Origin: Arthrobacter sp. MA-N2
GTDB lineage: Bacteria > Actinomycetota > Actinomycetes > Actinomycetales > Micrococcaceae
Length of the DNA: 64,000 bases
Assembly: GCF_000517125.1 (NCBI RefSeq)
Contig: NZ_KI912155.1
Location: 3,026,034 to 3,090,033, forward strand
Reading direction: 5' to 3'
The position numbers and the translations under genes were made by a program. The notes below the pieces were generated by a model that saw only the letters and a list, made by a program, of their open reading frames with translations, was not told where the DNA came from and made no database searches. The first letter of the stretch is position 1. Each line of letters opens with the position of its first letter. This document shows, piece after piece, positions 16,717-24,427 of this stretch.

Positions 16717-18107
16717 TTGGCAGCCTCCAGGCCCGTGCCGGTTTCAAGGGCGCGGGTAGAGGCTGACGCCCAGTCGGCCGGTCCGCCGTTGAAGACCGTG
16801 ATGCCGGTGCGGCCGGATGCGGCGAGGATGCTCGCCCCGCCCATCGCGCGTTCCCCATGCCCGCACATCACGACGACCGGGCCCTCTGGTGCACCGGCGA
16901 GATGGTCCGCGAGGTAGCCGAGTTCGATGTTCACGGCACCGGGGACATGACCTGCCTCGTACTCGCCGGCCTGGCGGATGTCGAGCACGGCGGCTCCGGC
17001 CTGCAGCCGGTCCATCATTTGCCCGGACCCGATCAGGGATACGGCGTCGGCTCCGGCGTGTTCCTGCGTCCAGGCGCAGTAGCCCCCGTCCAGTTCCCCG
17101 GCGAGGGTGTCGAAGCCGACCTTGGCCGCGGCTGTGGCGATGTCGGCGGGGTCCTGTTCCGTGCCGCGGACGATAACGACCGGCCGGTCCGGGGTGGCGA
17201 GCCAGCCGAGCCAGGTGGCGAAGACCGGGCGGAACGGGATCGAGAGTGCACCGGGGATGTGCCCGGCGGCGTAGTCTGCGGGCTGGCGGGCATCGATGAC
17301 CTGCGCACCGTCTGCGATGAGCTCCTCGACGGAGTCTGCGGACAGCGAGGTGAGACGGGGCTGTTCGCGCAGGACGGCCGGACCGCGCTTGTTGATCTCG
17401 CCCAGGCGGAGGAAATACTCGGGGAAGGTTCCGAGGGTGCCCAGGAGCGCGTCGACGAAGGCATCCTCGCCGTCGACTTGCAGCAGCGGGTTGGTGGCCC
17501 GTTCGGCGCCGATGGTGGTGACCCGCTCACCGCTGCCGCCGGCGGAGCAGAAGGAGCCGGCTCCGTGGGTGGGCCAGACCGGGGTGGAGTCGGGGAATTC
17601 CATTAGGCGCTGCAGGGACCGGTACTGTGCCCGGGCCAGGGGCACTGTCATGTCCGGGGTGACCAGGTCGGTGCGCCCGGCGGTGCCGACCATCAGCGAA
17701 CCTCCGGTGAAGATCCCGGACAGATCCCCGTCCTCAAACAGGACATAGGACAGGTGCTCGGGAGAGTGCCCGGGGGTGTGCAGAGCCCGCAGGGTGAAAC
17801 GGCCCATCTCGACGCTCTGCCCGTCGCTGAGCCCGGTGTGGGCAAAGCCGCGGGGTCCGACCTCGGGGGCCAGCACGGTGGCGCCCTCAATCTCGGCGAG
17901 TTCGGCGACACCGGAGATGAAATCGGCGTGCAGGTGGGTCTCCACCGCGAAGGCGATGCTCAAACCGCGCGAGGAGGCCTCGGCGCGCACCTGCCGCAGG
18001 TCCCGTTCGGGGTCCATGACGAGGGCGCGGCCCTCGCCAAGGTCCAGCAGATACGTGGAGTTGCCGAGTCCCTCGTCGACGACGGAGATCAGATTCAAGG
18101 AGCCCAT
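16713..18107 (-). CDS. persulfide dioxygenase-rhodanese fusion (CstB-like)
   Basis: A 464-residue protein from ATG 18107 (GGAAGGA ten bases upstream); the frame open further upstream crosses the divergent promoter. Residues 1-~240 are a metallo-beta-lactamase fold with VETHLHADFISG, THGAGSFC and HTPGHSPEHLS metal/loop motifs. HADF instead of HADH is the variant found in CstB-type enzymes. A first rhodanese-like domain (~255-350) lacks the catalytic Cys (VVIVRGTEQDP). The second (~365-450) has it in VVMCGHGERAMG. This MBL-pseudorhodanese-rhodanese order is that of CstB, which oxidises persulfides and yields thiosulfate. It is divergently transcribed from an ArsR-rhodanese regulator with an operator between them. 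Confidence 0.85.
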   Translation of the reverse strand: MGSLNLISVVDEGLGNSTYLLDLGEGRALVMDPERDLRQVRAEASSRGLSIAFAVETHLHADFISGVAELAEIEGATVLAPEVGPRGFAHTGLSDGQSVEMGRFTLRALHTPGHSPEHLSYVLFEDGDLSGIFTGGSLMVGTAGRTDLVTPDMTVPLARAQYRSLQRLMEFPDSTPVWPTHGAGSFCSAGGSGERVTTIGAERATNPLLQVDGEDAFVDALLGTLGTFPEYFLRLGEINKRGPAVLREQPRLTSLSADSVEELIADGAQVIDARQPADYAAGHIPGALSIPFRPVFATWLGWLATPDRPVVIVRGTEQDPADIATAAAKVGFDTLAGELDGGYCAWTQEHAGADAVSLIGSGQMMDRLQAGAAVLDIRQAGEYEAGHVPGAVNIELGYLADHLAGAPEGPVVVMCGHGERAMGGASILAASGRTGITVFNGGPADWASASTRALETGTGLEAAK

Positions 18108-18149
18108 GTCTTCATGTCCTTCCACACCGGGTCGAATCCGGCGGTAGAG

Positions 18150-18177
18150 TACTATTCCAGACAAACGTGGAATAGTA
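18150..18177. promoter_or_regulatory. perfect inverted repeat, ArsR-type operator between the divergent genes
   Basis: TACTATTCCA and TGGAATAGTA are exact 10-base inverted arms separated by eight bases. The site lies between the CstB-like gene (start 18107) and the ArsR-rhodanese gene (start 18214), where it could repress both. A further half-site-like TTTGTTCCAGTATT follows at 18178-18191. ArsR dimers bind dyads of this spacing. Binding is inferred. Confidence 0.7.
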
Positions 18178-18213
18178 TTTGTTCCAGTATTACATGGATC
18201 TTTGGAGGAGCAA

Positions 18214-18888
18214 GTGGGAGACAAAGTCAGGAAATCGGAACTCTTCGAGGAGTTCGCCCGGGTGGGCAAGGCCCTGGCCAACGGCAAGCGCCTGGAGCTG
18301 CTGGACCTACTGGCCCAGGGGGAACGCAGTGTGGAAACCCTCGCCGCCGCCGCCGGGCTGGGGCTCAGCACGGCTTCGGCGCACCTGCAGGCCCTGCGCC
18401 AGGCAGGACTGGTGGTCACCCGGCGGGACGGCAACCGGATCTACTATGACCTCGCCGGTCCCGACGTCCTCCGGCTCTACAGCGTGCTCCGTTCCGTCGC
18501 GCAGGAGCGCGTGGCGGACGTGGAAGCCAAACGCGTCGCCTACCTGGGACTGGAGGACGCGCGGGTCGAGGACGAGGAAGTCACCCGCGAGGAGCTGCTC
18601 GTGCGGGCGGTCGCCGGAACCGTGACAGTCCTGGACGTGCGCCCCGACGAGGAGTATCGCGCCGCCCACATCCCCGGAGCCCTCTCGATCCCGCTCGATC
18701 AGCTCCGCGACAGGCTCGCCGAGCTGCCCGGGAACCGGGAGATCGTCGCCTACTGCCGCGGCGCCTATTGCGTCCTGGCCTACGAAGCCGTGGACCTGCT
18801 GCGGTCCACCGGCCGAAGGGCTGTACGGCTGCATGAGGGAATGCTCGAATGGCGCCTGGGCAGGCTGCCCGTGGAAGCCGCCGCCTAG
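18214..18888 (+). CDS. ArsR-family regulator fused to a rhodanese domain
   Basis: A 224-residue protein. GTG at 18214 is chosen because GGAGG lies five bases upstream; a TTG at 18202 overlaps that ribosome site. Residues ~10-90 are the winged helix (KRLELLDLLAQGERSVETLA, STASAHLQALRQAGLVV). Residues ~120-220 are a rhodanese domain with the catalytic loop YCRGAYCVLAYEAVDLL and the CH2A-like AHIPGALSIPLD. ArsR proteins lacking metal-site Cys in the HTH often sense persulfides through cysteines. Here the rhodanese loop could itself accept the sulfane sulfur, giving sensor and enzyme in one chain. Confidence 0.85.
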   Translation: MGDKVRKSELFEEFARVGKALANGKRLELLDLLAQGERSVETLAAAAGLGLSTASAHLQALRQAGLVVTRRDGNRIYYDLAGPDVLRLYSVLRSVAQERVADVEAKRVAYLGLEDARVEDEEVTREELLVRAVAGTVTVLDVRPDEEYRAAHIPGALSIPLDQLRDRLAELPGNREIVAYCRGAYCVLAYEAVDLLRSTGRRAVRLHEGMLEWRLGRLPVEAAA

Positions 18889-18992
18889 CAAGTGGGTGGC
18901 AGACCTCTCCCTGACCAAGGACCCTGTTCGGTCGAGCCCCATTAGGCAAAGGTGTAAGCAACGGTGACAAGGATGGAAAGGCGGATCCGGGG

Positions 18993-19247
18993 ATGATGTA
19001 CGGCTGGCATGGCGGTTGGGGTGTCTGGGGATGGGTGTTGATGGCACTGATGATGCTGATCTTCTGGGGCGGGGTGGTGACCGTGGTGATCCTGCTACTC
19101 CGCCGCGGCCGGGGCTCGGAACAACACGGACCCTCCGGCGCTCCCCACGACGCGGCCGAACGGATCCTCAACGAACGATTTGCCCGCGGCGAAATCGACG
19201 AAACTGAATTCACCGCCCGCCGCGCCGCCATCAGGCAGAAGCTATGA
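18993..19247 (+). CDS. small SHOCT-domain membrane protein
   Basis: An 84-residue protein: one hydrophobic segment (residues ~10-37, Trp- and Met-rich at the start), a linker, then a C-terminal SHOCT helix pair (ILNERFARGEIDETEFTARR). SHOCT domains are short oligomerisation modules. ATG-ATG at 18993/18996 gives an ambiguous start. Its stop overlaps the ATG of the following broken cupredoxin gene, so the two were an operon, an arrangement common next to copper or redox stress genes. The specific function is unknown. Confidence 0.75.
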   Translation: MMYGWHGGWGVWGWVLMALMMLIFWGGVVTVVILLLRRGRGSEQHGPSGAPHDAAERILNERFARGEIDETEFTARRAAIRQKL

Positions 19248-19545
19248 CATCGCGTTCCCGGCGGAGCCAGCTGGTGATTGGAATCCTCACCACGCTGACC
19301 CTCACGGCGCTGTCCCTCGCCGCCGTCGCCGTCCTGGTCCTGCCACGTGCCGGCGGCGGCTTCGCCGACAATGCCGGCTGCGCGGCTCCCGGCCTGGCCG
19401 GAACCGCCGTGAACGTCACTGCGACCGACATGGGCGGTCCCATGATGGCCGCCCCGGAAGGGCGGGAGGCATGCGCATGACCGCGGACCATGCGACCGTC
19501 CCGTGCGGCACCGTGAGTTTCCTGGTAACGAACGCAGGACGCTAA
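19244..19545 (+). pseudogene. cupredoxin-like exported protein, frameshifted and truncated
   Basis: The first frame gives a signal-anchor (residues ~9-35, LTLTALSLAAVAVLVLPRAG), then GTAVNVTATDMGGPMM, the first strand of a plastocyanin/sulfocyanin-like fold. At ~19450-19470 the frame must shift to continue GGMRMTADHATVPCGTVSFL, the next cupredoxin strands. A stop then ends it at 19545 (VTNAGR), before the copper-ligand half. The result is neither complete nor in frame. The following 245 bases (19546-19789) hold no recognisable gene. Confidence 0.55.
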
Positions 19546-19789
19546 GCAAAACGGCAAGCATCAACCCTGCCAGCTGGTATCAGCAGACATCCGCGCATCA
19601 GCGGTGGAGTGTCTGGTGCGATTTGCGGATAGTTGAATCGAGTTTCAGGCCGGGACCATTCTTGGTTCCCGAAGCCGCCCCTAGTTCTTTCGCGGCCTCA
19701 GTTAGCAGTTGAGTTCGCTCCCCGAGCGCTGATTGGAAGCTTTGGAGTTGTTCCCTGCAGCGAAGAAGGCTGCTCGTTGGGCGGGTTGG

Positions 19790-20620
19790 TTAGGGGTCCC
19801 GTCGGGTCCAGGACAGTGCCCAGAGCGTGGTGCCAACGAGGACGAATCCGATGAGGAGGGGCAGGGCTTGTAGTGGGTCCAAGGGATTAAGGATGGATGT
19901 CGGGGCGTAGAGGGCTGTGGCTGCGTTGATGGGGAGGAAGGGGGCGAGGCCGCGCGCCCATTCCCAGGGCGAGAGTGCAACGAGGCCGGGCAGGACGAGG
20001 ATCAGTACGAAGGCTGCCGCGATGGAGAACGCGGTGCTTCGCAGGATCCCTCCGATGCACAGTGAGATCAGTGAGATCAGTGTCATTGCGGTGGCGGCGG
20101 AGGCCGCGGTTACCAGTATTTTCGTTACCAATGCCGCTGGTTCCGGGAGTGGTCCGTTTCCGGAAAGCATGGCTGTTGCCAGGGGCGCGGACAGGGCTAC
20201 GCAGGCGAACCCTATAGCCCAGACGACCACGGCCAGTGCAGTGATTTTGGCGCCTATGACCTGCAGGTGCCGGGGGACGACGGTGAGGGTTGATCCGATT
20301 TGCCCGGTCGCGTATTCATTGCTGATGCACAACACGGCGACGATCACGGTTAGGAGAATGCCGAAAATGACCGTGGATGTGTAAACACTTGCCAGCAGTT
20401 CCAAGTTGGTTGTGGCGTCGGAGCCCATTGCTTTTGCTTTGGAGGGTGCCCCGATGAGGGTCAAGAGGAGACTGACCGGAATGCAGGCCAGCAGAGTGAC
20501 GAGGTTTGAGCGCACAGAGAGCAGTTTGAGAAGTTCGGACCGGACGCAGCCAACGAAAGTGATCCCGTGGTTTTGGAGGGCTTTGTTCACGGGGGCAACC
20601 GTGGTGGTGTGCTGGGTCAT
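19790..20620 (-). CDS. ABC-2 type transporter permease
   Basis: A 276-residue protein with six predicted membrane segments. N-terminal VRSELLKLLSVRSNLVTLLA is the typical amphipathic entry of small ABC-2 permeases, and ISNEYATGQIGSTLTVVPRH is the conserved loop after segment 2 seen in bacitracin/lantibiotic-immunity exporters. Its ATG overlaps the stop of the ATPase gene by four bases. Likely exports or protects against a peptide or lipid-active compound. Confidence 0.8.
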   Translation of the reverse strand: MTQHTTTVAPVNKALQNHGITFVGCVRSELLKLLSVRSNLVTLLACIPVSLLLTLIGAPSKAKAMGSDATTNLELLASVYTSTVIFGILLTVIVAVLCISNEYATGQIGSTLTVVPRHLQVIGAKITALAVVVWAIGFACVALSAPLATAMLSGNGPLPEPAALVTKILVTAASAATAMTLISLISLCIGGILRSTAFSIAAAFVLILVLPGLVALSPWEWARGLAPFLPINAATALYAPTSILNPLDPLQALPLLIGFVLVGTTLWALSWTRRDP

Positions 20621-21540
20621 CGGTGGCCTTTCGTCGGGTTGATGGCGCTGAACTTGGCTTCTTCGGCGACGAGTTGTTCGTATGCGTCTTCCAGGGAGCG
20701 GTCGATGGATCGTAGTTCGTGCAGCGCGATCCCGGCGCCTGCTGCGATGTCCCCAACAGTGGCTCTTTCCAGCCCCAGAATCTGGAGTTGGCCGGTGTCT
20801 GTTTGCTGGATTCTCGCGCCGGCGTCTTCGAGCTGAAGCGTGAGAGCGTCCGGTTGCGGGCTGCTGACAAGCACCGTGGCTTCGTGCTGGCCGCCTACGA
20901 TGTCCGCGATGGCGCCATCTGCCAGGACTTGGCCTTTGCCCATGACGATGATCCGGTCGGCTGTGCGTTCCATCTCGCTCATCAGGTGCGAGGACACAAG
21001 GACTGTGCGGCCTTCGTCGGCCAGTTGGCGCAGGAAGGAACGGATCCAGTTGATACCGTCCAGATCAAGTCCATTGATGGGTTCATCGAGTATCAGCACG
21101 CGTGGATCGCCGAGCAACGCCCCGGCCAGTCCGAGGCGTTGCTTCATGCCCAAGGAGTATTTCCTTACGGGCATGTTGGCTGCCTTGGCAAGACCGGTCA
21201 GTTCCAGTACTTCATCGACCCGGGCAGCCTTAATCCCTTGGGTCAAGGCGATAGCCCGGATATGGTTCCTTGCAGACCGTGCCGGATGAACCCAACCTGC
21301 ATCAAGAAGCGCGCCGACTTCCCTCAGCGGTGCGGACGTAGAAGCAAAAGAGGTCCCGTTCACACACGCTTTCCCGGACGTCGGGGTGACAAGCCCGAGG
21401 ATCATTTTCATAATGGTTGATTTTCCAGCCCCGTTGGGGCCCAACAACCCTGTCACCATGCCCGGATGAACCGTAAAGGTAACATCATTGACGACTGGCT
21501 GATTGCCGTAGGACTTCGACAAACCTTCAATTTTGATCAT
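20617..21540 (-). CDS. ABC transporter ATP-binding protein (BcrA/immunity type)
   Basis: A 307-residue ATPase with Walker A GPNGAGKSTIMKMI, signature YSLGMKQRLGLAGAL, Walker B VLILDEPINGLD (Ile replacing the usual Thr) and switch SSHLMSEM. The signature and the long C-terminal extension (~residues 215-307) are those of BcrA/NatA-type exporters. First gene of a two-gene operon with the permease at 19790-20620. No regulator is adjacent. Confidence 0.9.
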   Translation of the reverse strand: MIKIEGLSKSYGNQPVVNDVTFTVHPGMVTGLLGPNGAGKSTIMKMILGLVTPTSGKACVNGTSFASTSAPLREVGALLDAGWVHPARSARNHIRAIALTQGIKAARVDEVLELTGLAKAANMPVRKYSLGMKQRLGLAGALLGDPRVLILDEPINGLDLDGINWIRSFLRQLADEGRTVLVSSHLMSEMERTADRIIVMGKGQVLADGAIADIVGGQHEATVLVSSPQPDALTLQLEDAGARIQQTDTGQLQILGLERATVGDIAAGAGIALHELRSIDRSLEDAYEQLVAEEAKFSAINPTKGHR

Positions 21541-21815
21541 TCCCCAAGCCTACGAAGCCGGGAACACGCACCGTTCGATCTTTAGAACTACATTCGGACC
21601 CGAGGGCTCAGACCACGGTATGACTTCCTGACAGAATCGGGGTTCGCTGCAGAAACGGAAGAAATCGTACGTTAGTGGTGCCTGGTCCTTGGGGGCTGAC
21701 TGCTTTAGTCCACTCAGCGGTCCATGCAGGGTCTACCCTGACCGGCCCCTGATTTGTCCCTGAGTGAGGTCTTTTTCGCGCTTCCTGTGCTGGTGTTGAA
21801 CATAGGATTCGAGGC

Positions 21816-22631
21816 ATGAATGGTCATCTTGCTTATGCACAGATTCTGTCCGGTGCCAATCTTGTGAAAACGTATGGGAGCAGTTATGCGCTGGCCGGAG
21901 TGGATGTCGCTATCGCCGCTGGCGAATCCGTGGCGATCATGGGTCCTTCCGGTTCGGGAAAGACGACCCTGCTCCATTGTCTTGCCGGGATCATCGTGCC
22001 GGATGCGGGGGTGGTTGAGTTTAAGTCCGTGTCGCGAATGGTCAGGGTCAATGAGCTCACTGAGCGTGATCGTTCACGTCTGCGCCGGGAATCGTTCGGT
22101 TTCGTGTTCCAGCAGGGGCTTCTGATTCCTGAGCTCACGGCTTTGGAGAATGTGGCGCTTCCTCTCATGCTGGCGGGGTACCCTCGTGCGGAGGCCGAGG
22201 GCTGGGCGATGGTCTGGCTTGCTTCTCTGGGGCTCGATGGGTTCGAGTTGCGGCGGATCGGTCAGCTCTCGGGTGGTCAGGCGCAGCGTGTCGCCATCGC
22301 TCGCGCGCAGGTCACCGGGGCGGCCGTGGTTTTCGCTGATGAGCCGACCGGTGCGCTCGACTCGGGGACCGGTGAAGAGGTGATGAGTGCTCTGCTCGCA
22401 TCGACCGTTGGTCAGGGGCGCACTCTTGTCGTGGTAACGCATGATGACGGCGTCGCGGCACGGTGCTCCCGCGTGATCCGGTTGCGTGACGGCCGTGTCG
22501 TCGAGGACACGGCCGCGTCGGTGCGCTCGATCGCGCGTGCAGACGGATATGGCGCCCCGGACGGTCAGCCGGTTCCTCCCGCGCAGCAGCCGCCGTTCCC
22601 GGGGAACCTCCCGAACGGGCCAAGAGCATGA
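21816..22631 (+). CDS. ABC transporter ATP-binding protein (MacB/LolD-like)
   Basis: A 271-residue ATPase of the type paired with FtsX-like permeases: Walker A GPSGSGKTTLLHCLAG, Q-loop FVFQQGLLIPELTALENVAL, signature LSGGQAQRVAIAR, Walker B VVFADEPTGALDS and switch THD. The Pro-rich tail (~residues 248-271) is unusual. The start is ATG 21816 with GAGG upstream; its stop overlaps the permease ATG. Such pairs usually sense or detoxify antimicrobial peptides or drive envelope processes rather than bulk transport. The 275 bases before it (21541-21815) contain nothing recognisable beyond promoter space. Confidence 0.9.
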   Translation: MNGHLAYAQILSGANLVKTYGSSYALAGVDVAIAAGESVAIMGPSGSGKTTLLHCLAGIIVPDAGVVEFKSVSRMVRVNELTERDRSRLRRESFGFVFQQGLLIPELTALENVALPLMLAGYPRAEAEGWAMVWLASLGLDGFELRRIGQLSGGQAQRVAIARAQVTGAAVVFADEPTGALDSGTGEEVMSALLASTVGQGRTLVVVTHDDGVAARCSRVIRLRDGRVVEDTAASVRSIARADGYGAPDGQPVPPAQQPPFPGNLPNGPRA

Positions 22632-24106
22632 CCGGCCCGGTGGAGCCTCAGCAGCCGAGGCCCTCAGGTCTTCCGTACCCCAACCAACCGGCGAACCACC
22701 AACGGGGCGCGCCTGCACAAGACCCGTCGACGTTCGCGGCCTCCGCCGCACCCCGTTCGAAGCCCGTGGCCCGGTCCCGCTATCGCGCGTCGATCCTGCG
22801 GCTGACCTGGATGCTTTCACGCCCGGGGGCTCAGAGCCCAGCAGCCCTTCTCCTGCCCGCCGTCGCTTTCGCCGTCACCACGGCCATCGCGCTCACCGTG
22901 CTCGGAGGCGCGATGATGTTCTGGCGGTGGACGAACGAATCCGCGGAGACGTTCCAGTACCTCAGCATCGTCGCCCTCGCCCTCCTGCTCGTACCGTTCG
23001 TATCGCTTGGCGGTTCTGCGGCGCGACTGTCCGCCCGCCGCCGAGACGATCGCCTCGCGACGTTGAGGCTGCTTGGCGCGACGCCGGCGGATGTCATGAA
23101 GATGACAATCCTTGAATCGACCGGGGTCGCGATCATCGGTGCGGTCGCCGGCGTCGTACTGTATTACGCGATATCGCCCCTGGTCGGTCTGATCCACTTC
23201 GGCGGTGCGGGCATCGGAGCCGCCACGCTCTGGATAAACCCGCTCCTCATCATCGCTGTGATCGTAAGCGTTGCCGTCATCGCCGGAGCCAGCGCCGCGA
23301 TCGGCCTCCGCCAAGTCAACATCTCGCCCCTGGGCGTGCGGACCAAGCAGAGCGCGCCGACCGTGCGCGGGCTGAGGATCATCATCGGTCTCCTCGGCAT
23401 CGGAGCGGCATTCAGGGCGCTCCAAATCGCGAAGGAGGACCCGAATTTCACCATTTTCGTGCTAGTCATCTGCGGCGCGTTCGCTACCGGCGTCGGCATC
23501 CTGAACCTCATCGGACCATGGGCGATCGCCAGAGCCGCCCGGAGAAGCGTCAAACGCGCACGATCAGCCCAGCGTCTGCTCGCCGCACGCAACATCCTGG
23601 AATCACCCAAAGGCGCATGGAGACAAGTCAGCGGTGTCGCGATGACCAGCTTCATCGCCGTCGCCGCCGGGTCGCTCATGGCCGTGGCGGCGACCGACGA
23701 CCCGGAGACAGCGATCATCAACGCCGATATCCGCACAGGCGTCCTGATCGTTCTCTTCACTTCCTTCATCATCACTGCCTGCTCCGTCGGAGTAAATCAG
23801 GCCTCCGCCATCTACGATCGCCGGGAACTCTACGTCAGCCTCGACCGGCTCGGAATGCCGCGTGAAGTGATCGAGAACGCCAGAACCCGTGCCGTCATGA
23901 GCCCGCTTCTCCTCGTCAGCCTCGGTTCGGCGATCATCGCTGGAATCCTGGTCTTCCCGCTCTTCGGAATCGCCCTGATCACCGCCCCGTTATCAACACT
24001 GGTGATCGCGGCGAGCCTCACTACAGGCATCGGGATCGTCCGGCTCGCGTTGATGGCAACCCGCCCGGTCCTGACCACCGTTCTGCACCAGCCTGAACGA
24101 ATCTGA
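22628..24106 (+). CDS. FtsX-like ABC transporter permease
   Basis: A 492-residue protein. The first ~55 residues are a Pro/Gln-rich cytoplasmic extension, followed by a duplicated arrangement of about eight membrane segments. RRRDDRLATLRLLGATPADV and YDRRELYVSLDRLGMPREVI are the two coupling loops diagnostic of FtsX/MacB permeases in actinobacteria. It overlaps the ATPase gene by four bases. No two-component system lies beside it, unlike BceAB modules. Confidence 0.85.
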   Translation: MTGPVEPQQPRPSGLPYPNQPANHQRGAPAQDPSTFAASAAPRSKPVARSRYRASILRLTWMLSRPGAQSPAALLLPAVAFAVTTAIALTVLGGAMMFWRWTNESAETFQYLSIVALALLLVPFVSLGGSAARLSARRRDDRLATLRLLGATPADVMKMTILESTGVAIIGAVAGVVLYYAISPLVGLIHFGGAGIGAATLWINPLLIIAVIVSVAVIAGASAAIGLRQVNISPLGVRTKQSAPTVRGLRIIIGLLGIGAAFRALQIAKEDPNFTIFVLVICGAFATGVGILNLIGPWAIARAARRSVKRARSAQRLLAARNILESPKGAWRQVSGVAMTSFIAVAAGSLMAVAATDDPETAIINADIRTGVLIVLFTSFIITACSVGVNQASAIYDRRELYVSLDRLGMPREVIENARTRAVMSPLLLVSLGSAIIAGILVFPLFGIALITAPLSTLVIAASLTTGIGIVRLALMATRPVLTTVLHQPERI

Positions 24107-24427
24107 CCACCGACGAAGCCCGGCCTTTCGGTGGAGATGGCGTGCGACGTCGACGGCATAGTCGAGGACATGCAGCCGGACATCCCTGCTGGTGGGCTAT
24201 CTGGCTGGTGGGCTATCTGCACATGCAAGTTCAGAAACAGAGCGTCATGAACCAAGAGCAACTTGCTATGGACATACAAAGGCTGCGCGACTCCCTGCTG
24301 ACTAATGATGGCGGCCCGAAGTCGCTCGGTTCGTTCGGGATACCCGCGAATGCCTCCTCTACCAAGGGCACCGCTGGCCAAGGCAAAACACTCGGCATCA
24401 TCAGCGACGATTGGAATTGGGATTCAC
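24107..24427. other. intergenic, with a 16-base tandem duplication
   Basis: No gene is recognised here. GCTGGTGGGCTATCTG occurs twice back to back (24188-24203 and 24204-24219). A plus-strand frame through 24142-24435 exists but shows no family resemblance and no convincing ribosome site. Confidence 0.5.
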
